Of a stretch of 64,000 nucleotides of DNA, positions 7,446 to 14,982 are shown one piece after another. How positions within the stretch are numbered: the stretch's first letter is position 1; every line of letters starts with the position of its first letter. Position numbers and translations under genes: made by a program. This stretch comes from Candidatus Bariatricus faecipullorum (GTDB lineage: Bacteria > Bacillota > Clostridia > Lachnospirales > Lachnospiraceae), in the NCBI GenBank assembly GCA_019118525.1, contig DWYV01000020.1, positions 1 to 64,000 of the forward strand. The letters run 5' to 3'. Below the pieces are notes generated by a model. It did no database searches, was not told where the DNA came from, and saw only the letters and a list, made by a program, of their open reading frames with translations.

Positions 7446-8303
7446 ATGATACAGGCAGGCCTTGTACTGGAAGGCGGCGCCACAAGAGGCGTGTTTACTT
7501 CCGGCATGCTGGACTATTTAATGGAAAAAGACCTTTACTTTTCCTACGTGGCCGGTGTCTCCGCAGGCTCCTGCAATGCCGTGGATTATGTGTCCCGGCA
7601 GCCCGGGCGCACGAGAGACTGTATGATTCACAGGGGAAAAGAGTACAGTTATTATTACGGACTGAAAGATTTTGTCAAAGAGCGCAGTCTTCTGGACATG
7701 GACATGATTTTTGACAAATATCCTCATGAAATATTTCCTTTTGACTTTGACACCTATTTTTCCTCAGACATGAAATGTGAAATTGTGGTAACCAACTGTC
7801 TGACCGGAAAAGCAGAATATTTATCGGAGGACAGCGACGGGGAGCGGCTTCTCATGCTCTGTCGGGCATCCAGCAGTATGCCCCTGGTAAGCCCGGTGGT
7901 AAATGTGGACGGTACTCCTTATATGGACGGCGGTCTTGCAGATTCTGTCCCGGTAAGACATGCCCGGAATCTGGGATACGAAAAAACCGTGGTCATGCTG
8001 ACCAGACCGGCCGGATACCGAAAAAAACCAACCGGCAGGGCGCTGGCAAATCTGTACCGCAGACTTTACCGGAAATATCCGGAATTTGTAAAAACCTGCA
8101 TTTTGCGGAGCCGCCACTACAACGCCCAGATGGAAGAAATCGAAAAGCTGGAACGAGAGGGAAAAATCTTTGTAATCCGGCCCCGCATGAAACCGGTGTC
8201 CCGTCTGGAAAAGGACTACGACAAACTGATGGCATTTTATCATCACGGATATCATGTGATGGAAAAAGAACTGGACGCCATGATGACGTACCTGGAAAAA
8301 TAA
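7446..8303 (+). CDS. Patatin-like phospholipase family protein
   Basis: A 285-residue serine hydrolase of the patatin fold, expected to release fatty acids from lipids. The oxyanion motif GGATRG (around residue 10), the nucleophile elbow GVSAG (around residue 37) and the catalytic Asp in MDGG (around residue 160) are all present, so it should be active. Length and arrangement recall bacterial YjjU-like proteins. The ATG at 7446 follows GAAAGGAGAGACAGCAG. It heads a tight forward run with YjbQ, an HD hydrolase and a thioesterase; the substrate is not predictable. Confidence 0.88.
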   Translation: MIQAGLVLEGGATRGVFTSGMLDYLMEKDLYFSYVAGVSAGSCNAVDYVSRQPGRTRDCMIHRGKEYSYYYGLKDFVKERSLLDMDMIFDKYPHEIFPFDFDTYFSSDMKCEIVVTNCLTGKAEYLSEDSDGERLLMLCRASSSMPLVSPVVNVDGTPYMDGGLADSVPVRHARNLGYEKTVVMLTRPAGYRKKPTGRALANLYRRLYRKYPEFVKTCILRSRHYNAQMEEIEKLEREGKIFVIRPRMKPVSRLEKDYDKLMAFYHHGYHVMEKELDAMMTYLEK

Positions 8304-8314
8304 GGAGGACGCAG

Positions 8315-8719
8315 ATGTATTTTTATGAGCACACCATCGCCACGGACCGGAACCAGCAGATGATAAAAGTGACCGGAACCATCCGTGAGGACCTGAAAAA
8401 AAGCGGAGTAACCGAGGGGATTATTGTAGTGTATTCCCCTCATACCACAGCCGGATTTACCATCAATGAAAATGCGGACCCGGATGTGGTGCATGACATA
8501 CTTCACGGATTTGAGCGGGTTTTCCCCACCAGCCAGCCCTTTTACCGCCATGCGGAAGGAAACTCCCATGCGCATATGAAAACAAGCCTGGTGGGGGCTT
8601 CCCAGACGCTGATTGTTCATGAAGGGAAGATTGTTACCGGAATCTGGCAGGACTTATACTTCTGCGACTTTGACGGTCCCCGGAACCGGCATTTCTATGT
8701 AAAAATACTGGAGGGTTAA
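8315..8719 (+). CDS. YjbQ/UPF0047 family protein
   Basis: The 134-residue protein belongs to the YjbQ family, shown by SPHTTAGFTINENADPDV around residue 47 and the paired His of HAEGNSHAHMK further on. Family members have weak thiamine-phosphate synthase activity in vitro, which gave rise to the name secondary thiamine-phosphate synthase, but their real role is unsettled. It starts 11 bases after the patatin gene with AAGGAGGACGCAG as binding site, so co-transcription is likely. Confidence 0.88.
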   Translation: MYFYEHTIATDRNQQMIKVTGTIREDLKKSGVTEGIIVVYSPHTTAGFTINENADPDVVHDILHGFERVFPTSQPFYRHAEGNSHAHMKTSLVGASQTLIVHEGKIVTGIWQDLYFCDFDGPRNRHFYVKILEG

Positions 8720-8723
8720 AGCA

Positions 8724-9320
8724 ATGGATACCCGGACACTGCTGGATTTTATGAACCTGGCCGAAAAACTGAAATGCAGGCTCCGTCATTCCTGGACCTC
8801 GGACGGAAGGCAGGAAAGCGTGGCGGAGCATACCTTCCGCCTCTGTATGTTTGCCTGGCTTGTCCGGGACGAAATCGAAGGAGTGGACATGGACCGGGTG
8901 ATGCAGCTGTGCCTTTTCCACGACATCGGGGAAGCAGTCACAGGGGACATACCGGCCTTTGAAAAAACAGAAGAGGACCGCCGGCGGGAGAGGGACGTTC
9001 TGCAGGAAATCCCGTCCCGGCTTCCCAAAAAACAGAAAAGCGAACTGGAAAGTATTCTGAATGAACTCGAAGAAAACAAGACGCCGGAGGCGAAGCTTCT
9101 GCACGCACTGGACAAAATGGAGGCACTGATTCAGCATAATGAAGCCTCCACCGACACCTGGCTTCCTCTGGAATATGACCTGCAGATGACTTATGGGGAA
9201 ACAGAATCTCAGGCTTTTCCTTACACAGCACTGCTCCGGGAAAAAATACGGGAAGATTCCCGGGAAAAAATTCGCCGGGAACACAGCCGGAGGAAGGGGG
9301 AAATCCGTCAGCATGAATGA
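8724..9320 (+). CDS. HD-domain hydrolase, YfbR/5'-deoxynucleotidase-like
   Basis: A 198-residue HD-domain metal phosphohydrolase. The H...HD...D metal ligands are seen as SVAEHTFR, LCLFHDIGEAVTGD and LLHALDKMEAL, the layout of the YfbR-type nucleotidases that dephosphorylate deoxynucleoside monophosphates. The C-terminal 25 residues are highly charged. It starts four bases after yjbQ and overlaps the thioesterase start by eight bases, indicating translational coupling. The exact nucleotide substrate is inferred only from family. Confidence 0.85.
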   Translation: MDTRTLLDFMNLAEKLKCRLRHSWTSDGRQESVAEHTFRLCMFAWLVRDEIEGVDMDRVMQLCLFHDIGEAVTGDIPAFEKTEEDRRRERDVLQEIPSRLPKKQKSELESILNELEENKTPEAKLLHALDKMEALIQHNEASTDTWLPLEYDLQMTYGETESQAFPYTALLREKIREDSREKIRREHSRRKGEIRQHE

Positions 9321-9786
9321 TGCAAAAAAAGTAGAAGATTCCAGGGTAGAAACATTTCATATTGTAAAACCCAATGATTTAAATCCTGCCGGGCGCCTCT
9401 TTGGAGGAGCGTTAATGCAGTGGATAGACGAAGTGGCCGGACTGGTGGCACTGCGGCACACGGGCATGAATGTGACGACGGCCTCCGTGGACGATTTGCA
9501 TTTTCTCCAGAGCGCCTATCTGAGCGATATTGTCGTGCTGGTGGGAAGGGCAACCTATGTGGGAAACACTTCCATGGAAATCCGGGTGGACACCTATGTA
9601 GAGACAAAAGACGGCATGCGGAAGCCGATAAACCGCGCCTATGCGACCGTGGTGGCCCTGGATGAAAATGATAAGCCCACGCCCGTGCCCCGGCTCATCA
9701 TCGAAGGACCGTCCCAGCAGATGGAATGGGAGGGTGCGAAAAAAAGAAGGGAAATGCGGGCCATGCGCCGAAAGGAAGGATTTTAG
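9313..9786 (+). CDS. Hotdog-fold acyl-CoA thioesterase
   Basis: A 157-residue single-hotdog protein of the YciA/acyl-CoA hydrolase type, expected to hydrolyse acyl-CoA to CoA and a free acid. The conserved GRLFGGALMQWIDEVAG segment contains the helix residues of the active site, and the second half carries the usual VVALDENDKP turn. The ATG at 9313 gives a family-length protein; the longer upstream frame overlaps the HD gene without homology. GGAGGAAGGGGG lies about ten bases upstream. Last gene of the patatin operon; its end overlaps the convergent gene by four bases. Confidence 0.9.
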   Translation: MNDAKKVEDSRVETFHIVKPNDLNPAGRLFGGALMQWIDEVAGLVALRHTGMNVTTASVDDLHFLQSAYLSDIVVLVGRATYVGNTSMEIRVDTYVETKDGMRKPINRAYATVVALDENDKPTPVPRLIIEGPSQQMEWEGAKKRREMRAMRRKEGF

Positions 9787-10079
9787 GTCCTTCCTTTTTT
9801 CGGCCCGTTTTTCTGCATGGTCTCCACCATCTGTACCATGCGGTCAATCTGCTGCTGTTCCTCACTGGATTTTCCTTCCTTTAGAATATCCAGAATCAGG
9901 GACATTTCCTCCGGCGTAAAACGGATTCCCTGGCGGTTCGCCCCGGTTATCAGGGACATCATGACCGGCGCCAGATTCCTGCCGGTCTTCCCTTTTGTCT
10001 GGCTGGCCGCCATACGAATCAGCTCCTGCTTCACCGGATCCAGATTCTTCAGGGACGGGTTCTCCATCCATTCGTTCAT
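9783..10079 (-). CDS. Uncharacterised 98-residue protein (downstream overlapping frame)
   Basis: The protein opens MNEWMENPSLKNLDPVKQEL and is helical and charged; I do not recognise a named family. Codon third positions are GC-rich and the composition looks protein-like, unlike the other frame across the same bases, so this is the true coding frame for 9783-10079. An AGGAAAGG lies upstream of its ATG, so it could be an independent, translationally coupled gene. Alternatively it is the C-terminal part of the protein encoded just upstream, reached by a frameshift. Confidence 0.6.
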   Translation of the reverse strand: MNEWMENPSLKNLDPVKQELIRMAASQTKGKTGRNLAPVMMSLITGANRQGIRFTPEEMSLILDILKEGKSSEEQQQIDRMVQMVETMQKNGPKKGRT

Positions 10080-10482
10080 GCATATCCATCCTTTCCTGAG
10101 ACATCAGCATCTGCTTCACCATTTCCTCCATATCCATGCCTTCTCCTTCCGGCATGGACTGCATGGACTCCATCATCTCCATGGCTCCGAAAACCATCTC
10201 CATATTTTCACTGACCTCTGCCGGAAGCCATGGCCTTAAGTCTTCCATAACCGAAGCGGCCGTGAATTCTTTCTGCCGCAGCCGCCCTGTGCGGCAGACT
10301 GAATCAAAAGGAGGTTGGAAATAGTAAATGGCATTCTGAAGTTCCGAAAATTTGGCACAGGTTCCTGCCACACGCTGAAGCCGGAGCGGCATATAGGGAA
10401 GCATTAGTTTCAGTATCTGAATCACGTCCGGCGTGACCAGAATGTCGAAAGGTGTCTGATAGAAAGGCGGCCTGGGTTCCAT
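9862..10482 (-). CDS. Uncharacterised protein, up to 206 residues (upstream overlapping frame)
   Basis: Starting at ATG 10482 with GGGAG upstream, residues 1 to about 135 look genuine: a hydrophobic helical N-terminus (PPFYQTPFDILVTPDVIQIL), then a Met/Glu-rich region. The last 70 or so residues, from the point where the other frame opens, are Gly/Ser/Glu/Pro-rich and look like an out-of-frame reading. Either the protein really has this odd tail, or a +1 shift near 10,080 joins it to the downstream frame. No family is recognised. Confidence 0.5.
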   Translation of the reverse strand: MEPRPPFYQTPFDILVTPDVIQILKLMLPYMPLRLQRVAGTCAKFSELQNAIYYFQPPFDSVCRTGRLRQKEFTAASVMEDLRPWLPAEVSENMEMVFGAMEMMESMQSMPEGEGMDMEEMVKQMLMSQERMDMHERMDGEPVPEESGSGEAGADSYGGQPDKREDRQESGAGHDVPDNRGEPPGNPFYAGGNVPDSGYSKGRKIQ

Positions 10483-10534
10483 ATATACTCCCGGAATCAG
10501 CGTTATCAATATATATGATGACGCCAGGAGGATT

Positions 10535-10618
10535 ATGACAGAGCGGACCGGGCCGCGCGGGACCGTTCCGGTTCCGGTATCATATAGTAAAAGAAAAAGG
10601 AGGCTGGTTTTACGATGA
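10535..10618 (+). CDS. Possible 27-residue leader ORF
   Basis: An ATG preceded by CCAGGAGGATT opens 27 basic, Pro/Arg-rich codons whose TGA overlaps the ATG of the next small ORF (ATGA). The perfect binding site and overlap suggest a leader peptide coupled to the next gene, but such a short frame can arise by chance. Confidence 0.3.
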   Translation: MTERTGPRGTVPVPVSYSKRKRRLVLR

Positions 10619-10782
10619 GAAAACGGGTAGTCATAGAAAGGGACGCCGTGTACGAGCTGGATGAAGAATGTCTTGCCCGGAAAGGGCAGAGAAACTTCTC
10701 TGTGCAGCAACCTTCCCGGATTCAGACGGGTACAGAAAAGAAGAAGCGGTACGGGTCAGATACAGAGGAGCCGAACGCGTAA
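10615..10782 (+). CDS. Small basic/acidic 55-residue protein, unknown
   Basis: A small ORF beginning MRKRVVIERDAVYELDEECL, preceded by AAAAAGGAGGCTGGTTTTACG, an ideal binding site. The N-terminal half is a plausible folded segment; the C-terminal half is polar (KKKRYGSDTEEPNA) and probably disordered. No transmembrane segment or known motif. The stop is followed directly by a strong terminator, supporting it as a real, separately ended transcript. Function unknown. Confidence 0.5.
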   Translation: MRKRVVIERDAVYELDEECLARKGQRNFSVQQPSRIQTGTEKKKRYGSDTEEPNA

Positions 10783-10783
10783 A

Positions 10784-10811
10784 AGAGGGCGCCGTTTCCA
10801 GGCGCCCTCTC
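10784..10811. terminator. Terminator between the 55-residue ORF and the Cys-rich gene
   Basis: AGAGGGCGCC and GGCGCCCTCT (10784-10793 and 10801-10810) form a perfect ten-base stem with a GTTTCCA loop. AAAA on the left and CTTT on the right suggest it can serve both converging genes. Confidence 0.75.
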
Positions 10812-10824
10812 TTTCCGGTGCTGA

Positions 10825-11037
10825 TTAGCATCCAAAGCCGTTTCCGCATCCGCCGCAGCAGCAGAGCAGAAGGATAATCCACAGACAGCTGTCATTTCCA
10901 CAGCCGCCCTCGCGTCCGCTTCCGAAGCCGCCGCAGCAGCAGAGCAGGAGGATAATCCACAGACAGGAATTCATTCCGCTGAAGCCTACTCCGTTTTCAC
11001 AGCCACATCCGCAGTTTGTTGCACTTAAATCACTCAT
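10825..11037 (-). CDS. Small Cys/Gly-rich membrane mini-protein with an internal duplication
   Basis: The 70-residue protein contains two nearly identical units built on SCLWIILLLCCCGG, one near residue 22 and one near residue 47, separated by a Gly-rich linker. Each unit looks like a short hydrophobic helix ending in a Cys cluster. Similar proteins in clostridia carry misleading names such as chorion-class high-cysteine protein; a link to YjcZ-like spore coat mini-proteins is only suggested by style. The ATG at 11037 has GGAGG eight bases upstream. The two coding repeats are also visible as a DNA direct repeat, so recent duplication is likely. Confidence 0.75.
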   Translation of the reverse strand: MSDLSATNCGCGCENGVGFSGMNSCLWIILLLCCCGGFGSGREGGCGNDSCLWIILLLCCCGGCGNGFGC

Positions 11038-11160
11038 TGTCAATGCCTCCATATTAGGTTTCTTTACACTTCATCATATGACCAGGGCTTGACAGGGTTT
11101 CGGGTTTTTCAAACATTTTTTGGAAAACCGGAATATGGTAAAGAAAAAAGGAATTTTTCC

Positions 11161-12060
11161 ATGAAACTGGTCAAACAGAAGATTCATTACTGGTGTCCGG
11201 ATACCTGGCAGGGCCGGATTACCGGAAAAGGCTGCGGCATTGCGGTGCTCGATACGGGTATCGTGCCCCATCCGGACTTTGAGGGCCGGATTGCAGCCTG
11301 GCTGGACTGTGTCCATCATCGCACCAGTCTCTATGACGATAACGGCCACGGAACACACGTGGCCGGCATTCTGGCTTCGGACGGCAGAACAACCGGAGGA
11401 CTTTATGCGGGCATGGCGCCCGGGGCAAAACTTACGGTAATCAAAGTACTGGATGAAAAAGGAAACGGGAAAATCGGTCATGTCATGGAAGGGCTCCGCT
11501 GTGTACAGCGTATCTGGAGACATTTCAACATACGAATCGTCAACATTTCTCTCGGCGCCCTTCCCCATCCGGGTGACCGGCAGGAGGAAGAACTGCTGCG
11601 GCTTGTGGAGGCGCTCTGGGAAGCCGGACTTGTCGTAGTAACTGCCGCGGGAAATCTGGGACCGGGAGAAGGAAGTATCACGATTCCGGGGTGCAGCCGG
11701 AAAGTCATTACTGCCGGCGCCTCCGATTTGCAGAGCCCCGGAAAGGAAAAGCGGGCTTCCTGTTCCGGGTGCGGCCCCACCGACGGCTGTGTGGTAAAAC
11801 CGGATATTGTGGCCCCGGGCAGGCGGATTGCCTCCTGCAATTCCCAGTACCGGAAAGGAGGGCAGCCCTGTGTGGAAAAAAGCGGCACCTCCATGGCCAC
11901 GCCCATTGTGGCCGGCGCGGCGGCACTTCTGCTGGAGAAACATCCGGGCATGACAAATAATGAAGTAAAACTGCGTATCTGGAACTGCGGGCAGGATTTG
12001 GGTGAGCCTGCAAACCGGCAGGGGCACGGGCTTTTGCATGTGGCGAAACTCCTGGCCTGA
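11161..12060 (+). CDS. S8 family subtilisin-like serine protease, probably intracellular
   Basis: A 299-residue subtilase with the full catalytic triad: Asp in AVLDTGI (about residue 37), His in NGHGTHVAGI (about residue 69) and Ser in SGTSMATPIVAG (about residue 245). It lacks a signal peptide and a recognisable prodomain and starts almost directly with the mature fold, the pattern of intracellular or spore-associated subtilisins. The ATG at 11161 follows AAAGGAATTTTTCC; an upstream ATG at 11089 has no binding site. Divergent from the Cys-rich gene. Substrate unknown. Confidence 0.9.
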   Translation: MKLVKQKIHYWCPDTWQGRITGKGCGIAVLDTGIVPHPDFEGRIAAWLDCVHHRTSLYDDNGHGTHVAGILASDGRTTGGLYAGMAPGAKLTVIKVLDEKGNGKIGHVMEGLRCVQRIWRHFNIRIVNISLGALPHPGDRQEEELLRLVEALWEAGLVVVTAAGNLGPGEGSITIPGCSRKVITAGASDLQSPGKEKRASCSGCGPTDGCVVKPDIVAPGRRIASCNSQYRKGGQPCVEKSGTSMATPIVAGAAALLLEKHPGMTNNEVKLRIWNCGQDLGEPANRQGHGLLHVAKLLA

Positions 12061-12080
12061 AAAATGTCAAGAAAAAATAC

Positions 12081-12109
12081 TTGACATCCCATAGAAAGTA
12101 AGATATGAT
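12081..12109 (+). promoter_or_regulatory. Promoter of the ylxM-ffh-rpsP operon
   Basis: A consensus TTGACA (12081-12086) and TATGAT (12104-12109) are separated by 17 bases. Transcription would start only a few bases before the ylxM binding site. Confidence 0.8.
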
Positions 12110-12126
12110 ATCTCAGGTGAGTGAAC

Positions 12127-12471
12127 ATGGATGAAATTCTGAAACAGACACTGCTGTATGATTTTTATGGAGAGCTTCTGACCGCCCACCAGAAAGAAAT
12201 CTATGAACAGGTTGTTCTGGAGGACTATTCGCTGAGTGAAGTGGCGGAAGCGGCGGGAATCAGCCGCCAGGGCGTGCATGACCTGGTCAAACGCTGTTCG
12301 AAGACCCTGGAGGGTTATGAGAGCAGGCTCCATCTGGTAGAGCGGTTTATGTCTGTAAAGCAGAAAGTACACGAAATCAACACACTGCTGGAGGACTACG
12401 GAAACCAGGATACGGAAGAACTGATGGCCAGAATCCGGCAGTTATCCAGTGAGATTATAGAGGAGTTATAG
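12127..12471 (+). CDS. ylxM: YlxM-type DNA-binding protein (UPF0122)
   Basis: A 114-residue protein with a sigma-70 region-4-like helix-turn-helix (YSLSEVAEAAGISRQGVHDL, about residues 37-56) and a C-terminal coiled segment. In Firmicutes ylxM almost always precedes ffh, and the protein is thought to modulate the SRP system. AGGTGA lies seven bases before the ATG at 12127; a GTG two codons upstream is less likely. One base separates it from ffh. Confidence 0.92.
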   Translation: MDEILKQTLLYDFYGELLTAHQKEIYEQVVLEDYSLSEVAEAAGISRQGVHDLVKRCSKTLEGYESRLHLVERFMSVKQKVHEINTLLEDYGNQDTEELMARIRQLSSEIIEEL

Positions 12472-12472
12472 C

Positions 12473-13831
12473 ATGGCATTTGACAGTCTGACAGAAAAAC
12501 TTCAAACCGTGTTTAAAAACCTGCGCAGCAAAGGACGGCTGACAGAGGACGACGTAAAAACAGCCCTGCGGGAAGTCAAGATGGCCCTGCTGGAAGCGGA
12601 CGTCAACTTCAAGGTTGTAAAAAAGTTTATCCGGGACGTGCAGGAACGGGCTGTGGGTCAGGACGTTATGAACGGACTGAATCCGGGGCAGATGGTCATC
12701 AAAATTGTAAATGAAGAGATGACTGCCCTGATGGGGTCTGAGACCACGGAGATTCAGTTTCAGCCGGGAAGCGCAAAGACGGTAATCATGATGGCCGGTC
12801 TTCAGGGCGCCGGTAAGACGACCACGGCGGCAAAACTGGCAGGAAAGTTTAAGCTGAAAGGGAAGAAGCCTCTGCTGGTAGCCTGCGATGTGTACCGGCC
12901 GGCTGCTATCCGTCAGCTCCAGATTAACGGAGAAAAGCAGGGCGTGGAAGTCTTTTCCATGGGTGACAGCCAGAAACCGGCTGATATCGCAAAGGCAGCC
13001 CTGGCGCACGCGGAGAAAAGCGGAAACAGTCTGATTATCCTGGATACGGCGGGACGTCTTCATGTCGATGAAGAGATGATGGCGGAGCTGCAGGAGATAA
13101 AGCAGGCAGTAACTGTTCACCAGACCATCCTGGTAGTGGACGCCATGACCGGACAGGATGCAGTGAATGTAGCAGACACATTTAATCAGAAAATTGGAAT
13201 AGACGGGGTTATCGTAACCAAGCTGGATGGCGATACCCGGGGCGGTGCCGCGCTTTCTATCCGGGCGGTAACCGGCTGTCCCATTCTCTATGTGGGTATG
13301 GGCGAAAAACTCTCTGACCTGGAACAGTTTTATCCGGACCGTATGGCATCCCGGATTCTGGGCATGGGAGACGTGCTGACCCTGATTGAAAAAGCAGGGG
13401 CGGAACTGGATGAAACCGAGGCCAGAAAGATGGCCGACAAGATGAAGAAGAACCAGTTCGACTTCGAGGACTATCTGTCCAGTATGCAGCAGATGCGGAA
13501 AATGGGCGGTCTGGGAAGTATCCTGGGCATGATGCCGGGACTTGGCGCCATGGGCGGCCGGGGAAAGATGCCGGACATTGACTCCGACGAGGCGCAGAAG
13601 AAGCTGGAAAAAGTCGAGGCAATCATCTACTCCATGACTCCGGCGGAGCGCCGGAATCCGGACCTGCTGAATCCGTCCAGAAAACACCGGATTGCAAAAG
13701 GCGCCGGAGTGGATATCTCAGAAGTAAACCGGACCGTAAAGCAGTTTGAGCAGATGCGGAAAATGATGAAGCAGTTCTCCGGAATGGGAGGCAAAGGTGG
13801 TAAAAAGGGAAAATTCAAACTTCCTTTTTAA
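12473..13831 (+). CDS. ffh: Signal recognition particle protein Ffh
   Basis: Ffh is the SRP54 GTPase that binds 4.5S/scRNA and signal sequences and delivers nascent membrane proteins to FtsY. Domains in order: N helical bundle (1-85), G domain with AGLQGAGKTTTAAKLA (about 107), DTAGRLH and TKLDGDTRGG, then the Met-rich M domain (about 300-445) with many MQQMRKMG-type stretches and a Lys-rich end. The 452 residues match the family. Second gene of the operon. Confidence 0.98.
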   Translation: MAFDSLTEKLQTVFKNLRSKGRLTEDDVKTALREVKMALLEADVNFKVVKKFIRDVQERAVGQDVMNGLNPGQMVIKIVNEEMTALMGSETTEIQFQPGSAKTVIMMAGLQGAGKTTTAAKLAGKFKLKGKKPLLVACDVYRPAAIRQLQINGEKQGVEVFSMGDSQKPADIAKAALAHAEKSGNSLIILDTAGRLHVDEEMMAELQEIKQAVTVHQTILVVDAMTGQDAVNVADTFNQKIGIDGVIVTKLDGDTRGGAALSIRAVTGCPILYVGMGEKLSDLEQFYPDRMASRILGMGDVLTLIEKAGAELDETEARKMADKMKKNQFDFEDYLSSMQQMRKMGGLGSILGMMPGLGAMGGRGKMPDIDSDEAQKKLEKVEAIIYSMTPAERRNPDLLNPSRKHRIAKGAGVDISEVNRTVKQFEQMRKMMKQFSGMGGKGGKKGKFKLPF

Positions 13832-13886
13832 CATATACCGGTCCCGAACGGGACACAAAGAGAGACAAATCAGGAGGTGAATACAC

Positions 13887-14132
13887 ATGGCAGTAAAAAT
13901 CAGATTAAGAAGAATGGGACAGAAGAAATCTCCGTTCTACCGTATTGTTGTTGCAGACGGCCGTTCTCCGAGAGACGGTAAATTCATCGAAGAAATCGGT
14001 ACCTACGACCCGAATCAGGACCCGAGCGTATTCAAAGTAGATGAAGAAGCAGCAAAAAGATGGCTGAACAACGGCGCACAGCCCACTGAAGTAGTCGGCA
14101 AGATTTTTAAAGCAGCAGGCATTGAGAAATAG
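13887..14132 (+). CDS. rpsP: 30S ribosomal protein S16
   Basis: The 81-residue protein begins [21 protein letters not shown], the S16 signature. S16 helps assemble the 30S body. It lies 55 bases after ffh with CAGGAGGTGAATACAC as binding site; a small hairpin GTCCC/GGGAC (13841-13854) sits in the gap. Confidence 0.98.
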   Translation: MAVKIRLRRMGQKKSPFYRIVVADGRSPRDGKFIEEIGTYDPNQDPSVFKVDEEAAKRWLNNGAQPTEVVGKIFKAAGIEK

Positions 14133-14154
14133 GCAGCTTTAGGAGGTGCTGGTG

Positions 14155-14385
14155 ATGAAGAATTTAGTTGAAGTCATTACGAAAGCACTTGTTGATGACC
14201 CTTCAAGTGTGGTAGTGGAGGAAAAGCAGGAAGGACGGACTACGGTTATTGAAGTGCGTGTTGCGGAAGGCGACATGGGCAAAGTAATCGGAAAGCAGGG
14301 AAGAATTGCGAAGGCAATCCGTTCTGTTGTCAAGGCTGCCGCTGCAAAGGAAGATAAAAAAGTTGCAGTGGAAATCCTGCAGTAG
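14155..14385 (+). CDS. khpA: KH-domain RNA-binding protein KhpA
   Basis: A 76-residue single KH-domain protein (formerly YlqC) with the type II GKVIGKQGRIAKAIRSV loop at about residues 43-59. KhpA partners KhpB/Jag in small-RNA binding and cell-wall control in Gram-positive bacteria. The ATG at 14155 follows TAGGAGGTGCTGGTG; a GTG nine bases upstream is possible but less likely. Its position between rpsP and rimM is conserved. A terminator-like hairpin follows. Confidence 0.95.
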   Translation: MKNLVEVITKALVDDPSSVVVEEKQEGRTTVIEVRVAEGDMGKVIGKQGRIAKAIRSVVKAAAAKEDKKVAVEILQ

Positions 14386-14398
14386 TGTATGTGTATGG

Positions 14399-14428
14399 CG
14401 GGTCCCGGTAATCCGGGGCCCGTTTTTT
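14399..14428 (+). terminator. Terminator or attenuator between khpA and rimM
   Basis: CGGGTCCCGG and CCGGGGCCCG (14399-14408, 14413-14422) pair fully with one G-T and a TAAT loop, followed by six T. Located inside a conserved operon, it may only lower expression of rimM-trmD-rplS relative to the upstream genes. Confidence 0.75.
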
Positions 14429-14454
14429 GAGAAAGAGACAGTTTCGGAGGAGCT

Positions 14455-14970
14455 ATGGAAAAAGAGCAGTATTTACAGGTAGGGGTGATTACATCCACAC
14501 ACGGTGTTCGCGGCGAGGTAAAGGTGTTCCCTACAACGGATGATGTTTCCCGGTTCCAGGACCTGGAAGAAGTGCTGCTGGATACGGGAAAACGTCTGAT
14601 TCCCCTGGAAATCGCAGGCGTGAAGTATTTTAAACAGTACGTCATCCTGAAATTTAAAGGAATCGACAGTATAAATGATGTAGAACAGTACCGGCGCATG
14701 CCCCTTCTCGTCACCCGGGAACAGGCGGTTCCCCTGGAAGAAAACGAGTACTTTATCGCCGACATGCTGGGCATGGAGGTGTACACGGAAGACGGTACCC
14801 TTTTCGGCGTTCTGAAAGACGTAATGGAAACCGGTGCAAATGATGTGTATGTGGTGGAAAGCAGGGCGCACGGCGAAGTTCTCATTCCCGCCATTCAGGA
14901 CTGTATTCTCAGTGTGGACATTCCGGAAAACCGGATGACGGTCCGTCTCCTGAAGGGCCTGATACAGTAG
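14455..14970 (+). CDS. rimM: Ribosome maturation factor RimM
   Basis: RimM binds S19 and helps mature the 30S head. The 171-residue protein has the N-terminal beta-barrel (VGVITSTHGVRGEVKV, about residue 10) and the C-terminal PRC-barrel with EYFIADMLGMEVYTE and GANDVYVV. Thirteen bases separate it from trmD, with TTCGGAGGAGCT upstream. Confidence 0.96.
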   Translation: MEKEQYLQVGVITSTHGVRGEVKVFPTTDDVSRFQDLEEVLLDTGKRLIPLEIAGVKYFKQYVILKFKGIDSINDVEQYRRMPLLVTREQAVPLEENEYFIADMLGMEVYTEDGTLFGVLKDVMETGANDVYVVESRAHGEVLIPAIQDCILSVDIPENRMTVRLLKGLIQ

Positions 14971-14982
14971 AAGGAGGAAGCG

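Noticed and set aside
10615..11052. Cys-rich protein with small ORFs as a bacteriocin or RiPP cluster
   Set aside because: No leader/core architecture, modification enzyme, peptidase-transporter or immunity gene; the subtilisin alone is not enough evidence.
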